From Cytophagia bacterium (GTDB lineage Bacteria > Bacteroidota > Bacteroidia > Cytophagales > Cyclobacteriaceae), in the NCBI GenBank assembly GCA_013373005.1, contig JABXIP010000427.1, positions 1-17,872 of the forward strand: DNA of 17,872 nt, written 5' to 3'. Below, one piece after another: positions 7,720-14,086 of this stretch; position 1 is the first letter of the stretch, and the number at the start of each line of letters is the position of its first letter. The notes under the pieces were generated by a model, which did no database searches, was not told the origin of the DNA, and saw nothing but the letters and a program-made list of their open reading frames with translations. The translations under genes were made by a program, and so were the position numbers.

Positions 7720-8139
7720 ATGTTACAGCCTAAAAGAACGAAGTTTAGAAAAATGCAGAAAGGTCGCGTTAAAGGCGTGGCTGGTCGCGGACATAGTTTG
7801 GCTTTCGGAACCTTCGGTATCAAGTCTCTTGAGCCAGGTTGGATTACTAGCCGTCAGATTGAAGCTGCTCGTATTGCAATGACGAGAGCCATGAAGAGGG
7901 AAGGTCAAGTATGGATTAGAATTTTCCCAGACAAACCAATTACCAGCAAACCTGCTGAGGTAAGGATGGGTAAAGGTAAAGGTGCTCCTGAATACTGGGT
8001 AGCAGTTGTAAAACCGGGTACTATGCTTTTCGAAGCTTCCGGTGTAAGTGTTGAATTGGCGAAAGAAGCCTTGAGACTTGCAGCTCAGAAGCTGCCTCTT
8101 TCTACCAAATTTGTTGTTCGTAGAGATTACGTGGCATAA
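7720..8139 (+). CDS. rplP: 50S ribosomal protein uL16
   Basis: uL16 is a late-assembly protein that binds near the A site and central protuberance and helps position tRNA. The 139-residue protein has normal length: N-terminal MLQPKRTKFRKMQKGR, the GRGHSLAFGTFGIKSLEPGWITSRQIEAARIAMTRAMKR region and the GKGKGAPEYWVAVVKPG segment are characteristic. It is the only gene here with a textbook SD at ideal spacing, so it may be translated partly independently of its neighbours. rpmC follows after 2 bases. Confidence 0.99.
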   Translation: MLQPKRTKFRKMQKGRVKGVAGRGHSLAFGTFGIKSLEPGWITSRQIEAARIAMTRAMKREGQVWIRIFPDKPITSKPAEVRMGKGKGAPEYWVAVVKPGTMLFEASGVSVELAKEALRLAAQKLPLSTKFVVRRDYVA

Positions 8140-8141
8140 TT

Positions 8142-8336
8142 ATGAAGAATTCAGAAATCAAAGGGCTCACTGTTGAGGAGCTTAGAGAAAAGATAAATAC
8201 GGAAGTTAGTGGACTGCAAAAGTTAAATTTTGCGCATGCTATTTCTCCTATTGAAAATCCGATGAAAATCAGACACTCAAAGCGTCTGATTGCGAGATTG
8301 AGAACAGAGTTAAGGGCTAAGGAACTTGCTAACTAA
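8142..8336 (+). CDS. rpmC: 50S ribosomal protein uL29
   Basis: uL29 is a small alpha-helical protein beside uL23 at the exit tunnel mouth. The 64-residue sequence has the two-helix pattern of the family, starting MKNSEIKGLTVEELREKI and ending in a basic helix with HSKRLIARLRTELRAKE. Its position between rplP and rpsQ is diagnostic. It starts 2 bases after rplP with no SD, suggesting coupling by reinitiation. Confidence 0.97.
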   Translation: MKNSEIKGLTVEELREKINTEVSGLQKLNFAHAISPIENPMKIRHSKRLIARLRTELRAKELAN

Positions 8337-8343
8337 TATGAGC

Positions 8344-8601
8344 ATGGAGACCAGAAATCTTAGAAAAGAGAGAATCGGGGTTGTAACCAGCAACAAAATG
8401 GATAAAACCATTACTGTAGCGGTTCAAAGAAGAGAGAAACACCCGATCTATGGTAAGTTTGTTAAGAAAACGACAAAATTTGCCGCTCATGACGAAAAGA
8501 ATGATTGCGGTATCGGAGATACTGTAAGAATTATGGAAACTCGTCCGCTGAGTAAAAACAAGTGTTGGAGACTAGTAGAAATTATTGAAAGAGCCAAGTA
8601 A
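8344..8601 (+). CDS. rpsQ: 30S ribosomal protein uS17
   Basis: uS17 is an OB-fold primary binder of the 16S rRNA 5' domain. The chosen ATG gives 85 residues beginning METRNLRKERIG, which matches how I recall the Bacteroidota family starting. An in-frame ATG at 8338 would add Met-Ser and gives an equally plausible 87-residue product; a TTG at 8326 would overlap rpmC and is unlikely. The core MDKTITVAVQRREKHPIYGKFVKK and the DTVRIMETRPLSKNKCWRLVEI end are clear family signatures. rplN follows 2 bases after the stop. Confidence 0.95.
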   Translation: METRNLRKERIGVVTSNKMDKTITVAVQRREKHPIYGKFVKKTTKFAAHDEKNDCGIGDTVRIMETRPLSKNKCWRLVEIIERAK

Positions 8602-8603
8602 TC

Positions 8604-8972
8604 ATGATTAGACAAGAATCAAGACTAAACGTTGCCGATAACAGTGGTGCTAAAGAAGTCCTCTGTATTCGTGTACTTGGCGGTACTAAGAAGAAGTACG
8701 CCACAGTAGGAGATAAGATTGTGGTTTCTGTAAAATCTGCTCACTCTTCAAGTAACCTAAAAAAAGGTACTGTTTCAAAAGCGGTTATCGTGAGAACGAA
8801 AAAAGAGGTGAGAAGAAAAGACGGATCATATATCCGCTTTGAAGATAATGCTGCAGTATTGTTGAACAACAACGATGAGCCAAGAGGTACTCGTATGTTC
8901 GGCCCTGTGGCTAGAGAGTTGCGTGAAAAGCAATTTATGAAGATTGTTTCATTGGCTCCTGAAGTATTGTAA
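8604..8972 (+). CDS. rplN: 50S ribosomal protein uL14
   Basis: uL14 forms inter-subunit bridge B5/B8 with 16S helix 14, and is the site where the silencing factor RsfS binds in other bacteria. The 122-residue sequence is exactly family length, with MIRQESRLNVADNSGAKEVLCIRVLGG at the start, an Arg/Lys-rich middle and RGTRMFGPVARELRE toward the end. It opens the part equivalent to the E. coli spc operon, but no promoter or terminator separates it from rpsQ (2-base gap). Confidence 0.99.
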   Translation: MIRQESRLNVADNSGAKEVLCIRVLGGTKKKYATVGDKIVVSVKSAHSSSNLKKGTVSKAVIVRTKKEVRRKDGSYIRFEDNAAVLLNNNDEPRGTRMFGPVARELREKQFMKIVSLAPEVL

Positions 8973-8974
8973 TC

Positions 8975-9322
8975 ATGGATAAGAATCAAACAGTTGTGAA
9001 AAAGCTTCATGTGAGAAAAGGCGATACAGTAAAAGTAATTTCTGGTAACAGCAAAGGCAAAACCGGTAAAGTACTTGAGATCATGCCTTCAAAATATAGA
9101 GCTATTGTAGAAGGCGTAAACGTTGTCTCCAAGCATATTAAGCCTTCAGCTTCCAATCCTAATGGAGGAATTGAGAAGACAGAAGCTTCTATTCATCTTT
9201 CTAACCTTATGGTTGTAGATCCTTCTACGGGAGATGCTACCAGAGTAGGTAGAAAAGCTGATGAGAATGGAAAACTAGTTAGATACGCTAAAAAATCTGG
9301 GGAGGTAATTAAAAATGGCTAG
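8975..9322 (+). CDS. rplX: 50S ribosomal protein uL24
   Basis: uL24 initiates large-subunit assembly by binding the 5' end of 23S rRNA. The 115-residue product carries a KOW motif near the N terminus (KGDTVKVISGNSKGKTGKVLEI, about residues 15-36), followed by HIKPSASNPNGGIEKTEASIHLSNLMVVDP. Its last codons overlap the start of rplE by 8 bases, and its Gly-Glu-Val codons supply a GGGGAGG sequence that can act as an SD for rplE. Confidence 0.98.
   Translation: MDKNQTVVKKLHVRKGDTVKVISGNSKGKTGKVLEIMPSKYRAIVEGVNVVSKHIKPSASNPNGGIEKTEASIHLSNLMVVDPSTGDATRVGRKADENGKLVRYAKKSGEVIKNG
9299..9305 (+). promoter_or_regulatory. Possible Shine-Dalgarno for rplE inside rplX
   Basis: GGGGAGG lies 9 bases before the rplE ATG, within the rplX coding sequence. 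It matches the anti-SD core, but spacing is on the long side and codon constraint could explain it. It may assist coupled initiation at the 8-base overlap. Confidence 0.45.
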
Positions 9323-9875
9323 TCCGAGATTAAAAGATATGTACAGCAAGGACATCGTTCCTTCGCTTAAGGAAAAGTTCCAGTACTCAAGCATCATGCA
9401 AGTACCAAAAGTGACCAAAGTTGTTATCAACAAAGGTATTGGTGCTGCTGTTGCCGATAAGAAATTGGTAGATGTTGGGGTAGAAGAGTTGACTACTATT
9501 ACTGGTCAGCAGGCTGTTCCAACCATCGCTAAGAATTCTATCTCAAACTTTAAGTTGAGAGACGGGATGCCAATTGGTGCAAAGGTTACTTTGCGTGGTG
9601 ATAAAATGTATGAGTTTATGGATAGACTCTTGAACATTGCTCTACCACGAGTAAGAGACTTCAGAGGTGTGAAGGATAAAGGCTTTGATGGAAGAGGTAA
9701 TTATACCTTAGGTGTCAAAGAACAAATCATCTTCCCTGAGATTTCTATCGATAAAGTGAACAAGATTACTGGTATGGACATTACGTTCGTTACCACAGCA
9801 AATACTGACGAAGAAAGTTATGAGTTGCTTAAGGCTCTTGGTATGCCTTTCGCTTCTGGTAAAAAACAAGATTAA
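9315..9875 (+). CDS. rplE: 50S ribosomal protein uL5
   Basis: uL5 binds 5S rRNA in the central protuberance and contacts P-site tRNA and uS13. The 186-residue sequence shows the family signatures: MQVPKVTKVVINKGIG near residues 29-44, GQQAVPTIAKNSISNFKLRDGMPIGAKVTLRG in the middle, and RVRDFRGVKDKGFDGRGNYTLGVKEQIIFPEI. The ATG at 9315 overlaps the rplX stop by 8 bases. In E. coli uS8 represses the spc operon at the start of this gene; I see no equivalent long spacer here. Confidence 0.99.
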   Translation: MASPRLKDMYSKDIVPSLKEKFQYSSIMQVPKVTKVVINKGIGAAVADKKLVDVGVEELTTITGQQAVPTIAKNSISNFKLRDGMPIGAKVTLRGDKMYEFMDRLLNIALPRVRDFRGVKDKGFDGRGNYTLGVKEQIIFPEISIDKVNKITGMDITFVTTANTDEESYELLKALGMPFASGKKQD

Positions 9876-9877
9876 TT

Positions 9878-10147
9878 ATGGCAAGAGAAGCAGTAAAAGC
9901 TAGAGAAAGAAAAAGAGAAAGACTTGTAGCTCGCTATGCTGATAAAAGAGCAAAGCTTAAAGCTGAAGGTGACTACGAAGGTCTTGACAAGTTGCCAAGA
10001 AACGCATCTCCTGTAAGATTGCACAACAGATGTAAGCTTACCGGAAGACCTAAAGGTTACATGCGTAAGTTCGGCATCTCTAGGGTAACTTTTAGAGAGA
10101 TGGCCTCTGCAGGAAAAATTCCTGGAGTGACTAAGGCGAGCTGGTAA
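9878..10147 (+). CDS. rpsN: 30S ribosomal protein uS14, zinc-independent form
   Basis: uS14 is a small-subunit head protein that contacts uS3, uS10 and uS19. The 89-residue protein is the long form without the two CxxC pairs of the zinc-binding type: its only cysteine is in HNRCKLTGRPKGYMRKFGISR. The basic N-terminal half (KARERKRERLVARYADKRAKLK) and the C-terminal KIPGVTKASW are typical. It starts 2 bases after rplE. After it the run of tight spacing breaks, with 140 bases before rpsH that hold a promoter-like element. Confidence 0.98.
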   Translation: MAREAVKARERKRERLVARYADKRAKLKAEGDYEGLDKLPRNASPVRLHNRCKLTGRPKGYMRKFGISRVTFREMASAGKIPGVTKASW

Positions 10148-10153
10148 TCTTTC

Positions 10154-10184
10154 TTTTAATAACAGAAAAAAATTAATACCTTTG
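10154..10184 (+). promoter_or_regulatory. Internal promoter between rpsN and rpsH
   Basis: A perfect -7 element TACCTTTG (10177-10184), again extended by CAG, lies 19 bases after TTTT (10154-10157), a one-mismatch -33 element. The spacer length equals that of the two other promoters. No terminator separates it from rpsN, so it probably adds transcripts for the rpsH-to-rplQ half instead of replacing read-through. The start site would be near 10189-10192. Confidence 0.72.
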
Positions 10185-10186
10185 CA

Positions 10187-10200
10187 GGCCGGTTTCGGCC
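10187..10200 (+). promoter_or_regulatory. GC-rich hairpin at the start of the rpsH leader
   Basis: GGCCG (10187-10191) pairs perfectly with CGGCC (10196-10200) around a GTTT loop, immediately after the -7 element. It would form at or near the very 5' end of the transcript, where it could protect mRNA or affect promoter clearance. No T run follows, so it is not a terminator. It stands out against an A/T-rich neighbourhood. Confidence 0.5.
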
Positions 10201-10244
10201 GGAAGGTATTTAACATTTTATAAAAGGGCATTCTTGGGAGATAT

Positions 10245-10272
10245 CGCCAGGGTGCACACGCCTGAAATGGCG
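10245..10272 (+). promoter_or_regulatory. Bulged stem in the rpsH leader, candidate protein-binding site
   Basis: CGCCA (10245-10249) pairs with TGGCG (10268-10272). Inside it, GG (10250-10251) can pair with CC (10261-10262) and a further G-C and T-A pair can form around a bulged G10260. This leaves an asymmetric internal loop TGAAA (10263-10267) on the 3' side. The structure ends 15 bases before the rpsH ATG. A helix with a purine-rich asymmetric loop is the kind of shape ribosomal proteins bind, so autoregulation by uS8 is conceivable but unproven. Confidence 0.4.
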
Positions 10273-10287
10273 TAAAACATTTAAAAA

Positions 10288-10683
10288 ATGACTGATCCAA
10301 TAGCAGATTATTTAACGCGTTTAAGAAACGCTATTAAAGCAAAGCACAGGGTTATCGAAATTCCGGCCTCTAAGGTGAAGAAGGAGTTAACAAAAGTGCT
10401 TTTTGACAAAGGCTACATCTTGAACTATAAGTTCGAGGATGATGGTGTTCAAGGTAAGATCAAAATCGCCTTGAAATATAATTCGCGTACCAAAGAACCA
10501 GCTATTATTAAGCTGGAGAGAATCAGTAAACCTGGTTTGAGAAAGTATGCAGGTGCTGAAGAGCTTCCAAGAGTATTGAATGGTCTTGGTATTGCTATCA
10601 TCTCTACTTCTAAAGGTATTATGACCGATAAGGAAGCTAGGGTTCAGCATATTGGTGGAGAAGTATTGTGTCACGTATACTAG
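10288..10683 (+). CDS. rpsH: 30S ribosomal protein uS8
   Basis: uS8 is a primary binder of the 16S rRNA central domain (helix 21) and, in E. coli, the translational repressor of the spc operon. The 131-residue protein starts MTDPIADYLTRLRNA and ends with SKGIMTDKEARVQHIGGEVLCHVY, both diagnostic; the ISTSKGIMTD segment is the rRNA-binding region. It is the first gene behind an internal promoter and a structured leader, an arrangement that would suit feedback control by uS8 (inference). rplF follows after 11 bases. Confidence 0.99.
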   Translation: MTDPIADYLTRLRNAIKAKHRVIEIPASKVKKELTKVLFDKGYILNYKFEDDGVQGKIKIALKYNSRTKEPAIIKLERISKPGLRKYAGAEELPRVLNGLGIAIISTSKGIMTDKEARVQHIGGEVLCHVY

Positions 10684-10694
10684 AACATAGATAG

Positions 10695-11246
10695 ATGTCA
10701 CGAATTGGTAATAAACCTATCGCTCTTCCTTCTGGGGTGACTGTAGACGTAGCTGCTTCAGCGGTTACTGTTAAAGGTCCAAAGGGAGAATTGACTCAGG
10801 CAATAGATCCTGATTTCAAAGTAACTGTAGAAGATGGTGTGCTTTCTGTAGAAAGACCAACTGACCAGAAAAGACATAAGTCTCTTCACGGTTTGTACAG
10901 AGCTTTGATTAATAATATGGTTATTGGTGTTAACCAAGGATACACCAAAGAATTGGAACTAGTGGGTGTTGGTTATAAGGCCGCTGTTGCAAATAACGTG
11001 TTGGAGCTCAACTTAGGTTACTCTCACAACATTTATCTTCAGGTTCCTCAAGAGGTTTCTGCCGATGCCAAGATGGAAAAAGGTAAGAACCCAATTGTTA
11101 CTTTAACAAGTAGCGATAAAGAACTAATCGGACAAGTAGCTGCTCAGATCAGATCGCTTAGAAAAGTTGAGCCTTACAAAGGTAAAGGTATCAGATTCGT
11201 TGGTGAGAAGGTTAGGAGAAAAGCTGGTAAAACTGCTTCTAAATAA
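10695..11246 (+). CDS. rplF: 50S ribosomal protein uL6
   Basis: uL6 lies near the sarcin-ricin loop and the factor-binding site of the large subunit. The 183-residue product has two related alpha/beta domains. The N-terminal MSRIGNKPIALPSGV and VTVKGPKGEL segments and the C-terminal RSLRKVEPYKGKGIRFVGEKVRRKAGKT segment are clear family markers. It starts 11 bases after rpsH and ends 9 bases before rplR, without an SD. Confidence 0.99.
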   Translation: MSRIGNKPIALPSGVTVDVAASAVTVKGPKGELTQAIDPDFKVTVEDGVLSVERPTDQKRHKSLHGLYRALINNMVIGVNQGYTKELELVGVGYKAAVANNVLELNLGYSHNIYLQVPQEVSADAKMEKGKNPIVTLTSSDKELIGQVAAQIRSLRKVEPYKGKGIRFVGEKVRRKAGKTASK

Positions 11247-11255
11247 TAGGGAATC

Positions 11256-11600
11256 ATGGCTATTAGTAACAGTAGACTTAGAATTAAAAGAGGAATCAGA
11301 AAGAAACTTTCTGGTACTGCAGCAAGACCAAGAATCTCTGTATTCAAGAGTAATACAAGAATTTATGCTCAAATTATTGATGATGAACAAGGTCACACTT
11401 TAGTGTCTGCATCATCTGCTGAGCTTGGTGCTAAAAAGAACACCAATATAGATTTGGCTAAAGAAGTAGGTAAGAAGCTTGCTGAAAAAGCAACTGCTAG
11501 CGGAATTAGCGAAGTAGTATTTGATAGAAACGGATATATCTACCACGGAAAAGTGAAAGCTTTGGCAGATGGTGCCAGAGAAGGTGGTCTTAAATTTTAA
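11256..11600 (+). CDS. rplR: 50S ribosomal protein uL18
   Basis: uL18 binds 5S rRNA together with uL5 and bL25-type proteins and docks it on the large subunit. The 114-residue protein has the basic N terminus (SRLRIKRGIRKKLSGTAARPRISVFKSN), the middle RIYAQIIDDEQGHTLVSASS and the C-terminal VVFDRNGYIYHGKVKALADGAREGGLKF, all typical. The start follows rplF by 9 bases. Confidence 0.98.
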   Translation: MAISNSRLRIKRGIRKKLSGTAARPRISVFKSNTRIYAQIIDDEQGHTLVSASSAELGAKKNTNIDLAKEVGKKLAEKATASGISEVVFDRNGYIYHGKVKALADGAREGGLKF

Positions 11601-11606
11601 TTAGAG

Positions 11607-12122
11607 ATGACACAAAAAATGAACAGAGTTAAGGCTAGTGACATCGACTTGAAAGAAAAGGTTGTTGCCATCAAGCGTGTAGCTAAAGTAGTAAAAGGTG
11701 GTAGAAGGTTCAGTTTCTCTGCAATTGTAGTAGTTGGTGACGGAAACGGTGTTGCAGGTTACGGTTTGGGTAAAGCAAACGAAGTAACTGACGCTATCAC
11801 TAAAGGTATAGATGATGCTAAGAAAAACCTGGTAGAGGTTCCTGTATTTAAAGGTACTGTTCCTCACGAGGCTCTTGGTAAATTTGGTGGAGGTTTCGTT
11901 CTTGTGAAGCCTGCATCTGAAGGTACTGGTGTAATTGCTGGTGGTGCGATGCGTGCAGTGTTTGAATCTGCTGGTATCCACAACGTATTGGCAAAATCTA
12001 AAGGTTCTTCTAACCCGCATAACGTGGTAAAAGCAACTTTCGATGCATTGTTGCAAATGAGAGATCCTTACGCAGTAGCGGAGCAAAGAGGTGTTGAATT
12101 AGAGAAAGTTTTTAACGGGTAA
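11607..12122 (+). CDS. rpsE: 30S ribosomal protein uS5
   Basis: uS5 lies at the small-subunit mRNA entry side with uS3 and uS4 and affects decoding accuracy. The 171-residue protein contains the double-stranded RNA-binding-like N-terminal domain (about 15-80) with VVKGGRRFSFSAIVVVGDGNGVAGYGLGKA starting near residue 28, and the C-terminal ribosomal S5 domain with GGAMRAVFESAGIHNVLAKSKGSSNPHNVVKA. The loop linked to spectinomycin resistance in other species (KGGRRF) shows no deletion. rpmD follows after 5 bases. Confidence 0.99.
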   Translation: MTQKMNRVKASDIDLKEKVVAIKRVAKVVKGGRRFSFSAIVVVGDGNGVAGYGLGKANEVTDAITKGIDDAKKNLVEVPVFKGTVPHEALGKFGGGFVLVKPASEGTGVIAGGAMRAVFESAGIHNVLAKSKGSSNPHNVVKATFDALLQMRDPYAVAEQRGVELEKVFNG

Positions 12123-12127
12123 GAGAA

Positions 12128-12307
12128 ATGGCGAAGGTTATTATTACACAAACTAGAAGTACCATTGACAGACCTGAAAGACAGAAGAGAACTATTCAGG
12201 CCCTGGGCTTAGGTAAAATCAACAGATCTGTAGAAGTAGAGTTGACTCCTCAGATTGTTGGTATGATCGATAAAGTAAATCACCTTGTATCTGTAAAGGA
12301 AGCATAA
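12128..12307 (+). CDS. rpmD: 50S ribosomal protein uL30
   Basis: This short gene encodes 59 residues starting MAKVIITQTRSTIDRPERQK and ending VGMIDKVNHLVSVKEA. The family core RQKRTIQALGLGKINRSVEVE is clear. uL30 is a small alpha/beta protein of the large subunit close to 5S rRNA. Length, sequence and location between rpsE (5 bases) and rplO (1 base) leave little doubt. Confidence 0.97.
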   Translation: MAKVIITQTRSTIDRPERQKRTIQALGLGKINRSVEVELTPQIVGMIDKVNHLVSVKEA

Positions 12308-12308
12308 G

Positions 12309-12755
12309 ATGAAACTGAATACACTTAAACCTGCAGAAGGTTCTACAAAAACTAATAAAAGACTTGGTAGAGGTGCTGGCTCTGGTAAAGGAGGAACTTC
12401 TACAAGAGGACATAAAGGAGCTAAGTCAAGATCGGGTTACAAAAGAAAATCTGGTTTTGAGGGTGGTCAAATGCCACTTCAAAGACGTGTTCCTAAGTTC
12501 GGTTTCACTAACCCTAATAGAGTAGAATACAAGGCTATTAACCTTGATACTCTTCAGCAATTGGCTGAGCAGTCTGGTGAAACAGCTATCACTGTAGAAG
12601 TTTTGGCTTCTCACGGTTTGGCAGCTAAGAACGACCTAATCAAAGTATTGGGTAGAGGCGAATTGAAAACGAAGGTAGACGTGACAGCTCACAAATTCTC
12701 TGCTACTGCTGAGGCAGCAATTGAGAAAGTAGGAGGTACTGTTACAAAGCTTTAA
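12309..12755 (+). CDS. rplO: 50S ribosomal protein uL15
   Basis: uL15 is a mid-assembly protein threaded into the large subunit by a long extended N terminus. The 148-residue protein begins MKLNTLKPAEGSTKTNKRLGRG and has the Gly/Lys/Arg-rich extension (GAGSGKGGTSTRGHKGAKSRSG, roughly 23-44), then FEGGQMPLQRRVPKFGF. The C-terminal globular half contains KVLGRGELKTKVDVTAHKFSATAEAAIEKVGG. It starts one base after rpmD and is followed 4 bases later by secY, the conserved order. Confidence 0.99.
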   Translation: MKLNTLKPAEGSTKTNKRLGRGAGSGKGGTSTRGHKGAKSRSGYKRKSGFEGGQMPLQRRVPKFGFTNPNRVEYKAINLDTLQQLAEQSGETAITVEVLASHGLAAKNDLIKVLGRGELKTKVDVTAHKFSATAEAAIEKVGGTVTKL

Positions 12756-12759
12756 TCAG

Positions 12760-14085
12760 ATGAAGAAATTCATAACTACGATAAAGAACATTTTTTCCAT
12801 TGAGGAACTAAGAAACAGAATCCTGGCTACGCTAGGATTCCTTGTGATTTTCAGACTTGGGTCATTTGTGGTTCTACCTGGTGTAGATCCTACAATGTTG
12901 TCTGAGGCCGATAGCGGCATTCTTGGTATCCTCAATACTCTTTTAGGAGGTTCATTTAGTAGAGCTTCCATTTTTGGTTTAGGTATCATGCCTTACATCT
13001 CTGCATCTATTGTGATCCAGCTGATGACTGTGGCTGTTCCTAGCTTCCAAAAAATGCAGAAAGAGGGAGAATCTGGAAGAAAAAAATTGACACAGATCAC
13101 AAGAGTATTGACCATTTTGGTAACTCTTGCTCAGAGTGTGGGCTATTTGAGAGTAACTATTCCTAGTGAAGCTATCTCTCCAAATGTAGATCCTACATTC
13201 TTTATGATCTCTTCAATGGTATTGTTGACTTCAGGTACAATGTTCTGTATGTGGTTAGGTGAGAAAATTACCGACAAGGGTATCGGAAACGGTATCTCAA
13301 TGTTGATCATGATCGGTATTATTTCAAGCCTTCCAGGTGCTGCGTGGTATGAATTTATAACAACCAACGGAATGAGCAGAGCCTTGTTCTCAGTGGTGGA
13401 AATTTTAGTATTGTTCGGTGTTGTTATTGTAACTGTGGCTTTGGTTCAGGCTACAAGAAGAATTCCGGTTCAATATGCAAAGCAAGTAGTAGGAGGAAAA
13501 GTATATGGTGGACAGCGTCAGTTCATTCCTTTGAAAGTGAATGCGGCTGGTGTTATGCCAATCATCTTTGCGCAGGCATTGATGATTCTTCCAACCCTTA
13601 TCGGTCAGATTTGGGCAGAGCAAAGCGACTTGGCATTGAAGATCGCCAACGTTTTTGCTAATCCATATTCTTGGCAATATTCTGTGGTGTTCGCCATTTT
13701 GATTATTGCTTTCACATTCTTCTATACTGCTATTACAGTTAACCCGTCTAGCATGGCGGACGACTTGAAAAGAAACGGTGGTTTCATTCCGGGTATTAAG
13801 CCGGGAAGACCAACTTCTGAGTTTATCGGAGGTGTTTTAGATAAAATCACATTGCCTGGTTCAGTATTCCTTGCCATCATCGCCATTCTTCCAACTTTTG
13901 CATACAATGCAGGTGTTGGGCAGCAGTTTTCTTACTTCTACGGAGGTACTTCACTGTTGATTATGGTGGGTGTGATTTTAGATACGTTGCAGCAAATTGA
14001 AAGCTACCTCCTGATGAGACACTACGAAGGTATGATGAAGTCAGGTAAGATGAGAGGTAGATCTCAGAATATGGCTGTAGCGTAA
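12760..14085 (+). CDS. secY: Preprotein translocase channel subunit SecY
   Basis: SecY forms the inner-membrane pore that exports proteins with SecA and inserts membrane proteins with the ribosome. The 441-residue length fits a ten-helix channel. The first helix is at about 21-40, the plug/second helix region at about 53-92 (ILNTLLGGSFSRASIFGLGIMPYISASIVIQLM), and hydrophobic segments recur to the end. The cytosolic loop around 231-262 (RRIPVQYAKQVVGG) and the loop GGFIPGIKPGRPTSEFI (about 340-356) used by SecA and ribosomes are conserved. adk, which follows secY in many bacteria, is absent; map follows after 1 base. Confidence 0.99.
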   Translation: MKKFITTIKNIFSIEELRNRILATLGFLVIFRLGSFVVLPGVDPTMLSEADSGILGILNTLLGGSFSRASIFGLGIMPYISASIVIQLMTVAVPSFQKMQKEGESGRKKLTQITRVLTILVTLAQSVGYLRVTIPSEAISPNVDPTFFMISSMVLLTSGTMFCMWLGEKITDKGIGNGISMLIMIGIISSLPGAAWYEFITTNGMSRALFSVVEILVLFGVVIVTVALVQATRRIPVQYAKQVVGGKVYGGQRQFIPLKVNAAGVMPIIFAQALMILPTLIGQIWAEQSDLALKIANVFANPYSWQYSVVFAILIIAFTFFYTAITVNPSSMADDLKRNGGFIPGIKPGRPTSEFIGGVLDKITLPGSVFLAIIAILPTFAYNAGVGQQFSYFYGGTSLLIMVGVILDTLQQIESYLLMRHYEGMMKSGKMRGRSQNMAVA

Positions 14086-14086
14086 T

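Noticed and set aside
9872..10300. 142-codon minus-strand frame spanning rpsN and the rpsN-rpsH spacer
   Set aside because: Mostly antisense to rpsN; composition is unlike a real protein, and the spacer is better explained by the promoter and leader.
11601..12086. 161-codon open frame on the minus strand opposite rpsE
   Set aside because: Shadow of rpsE, with low-complexity Cys/Ser/Thr/Tyr-rich composition produced by the complementary codons.
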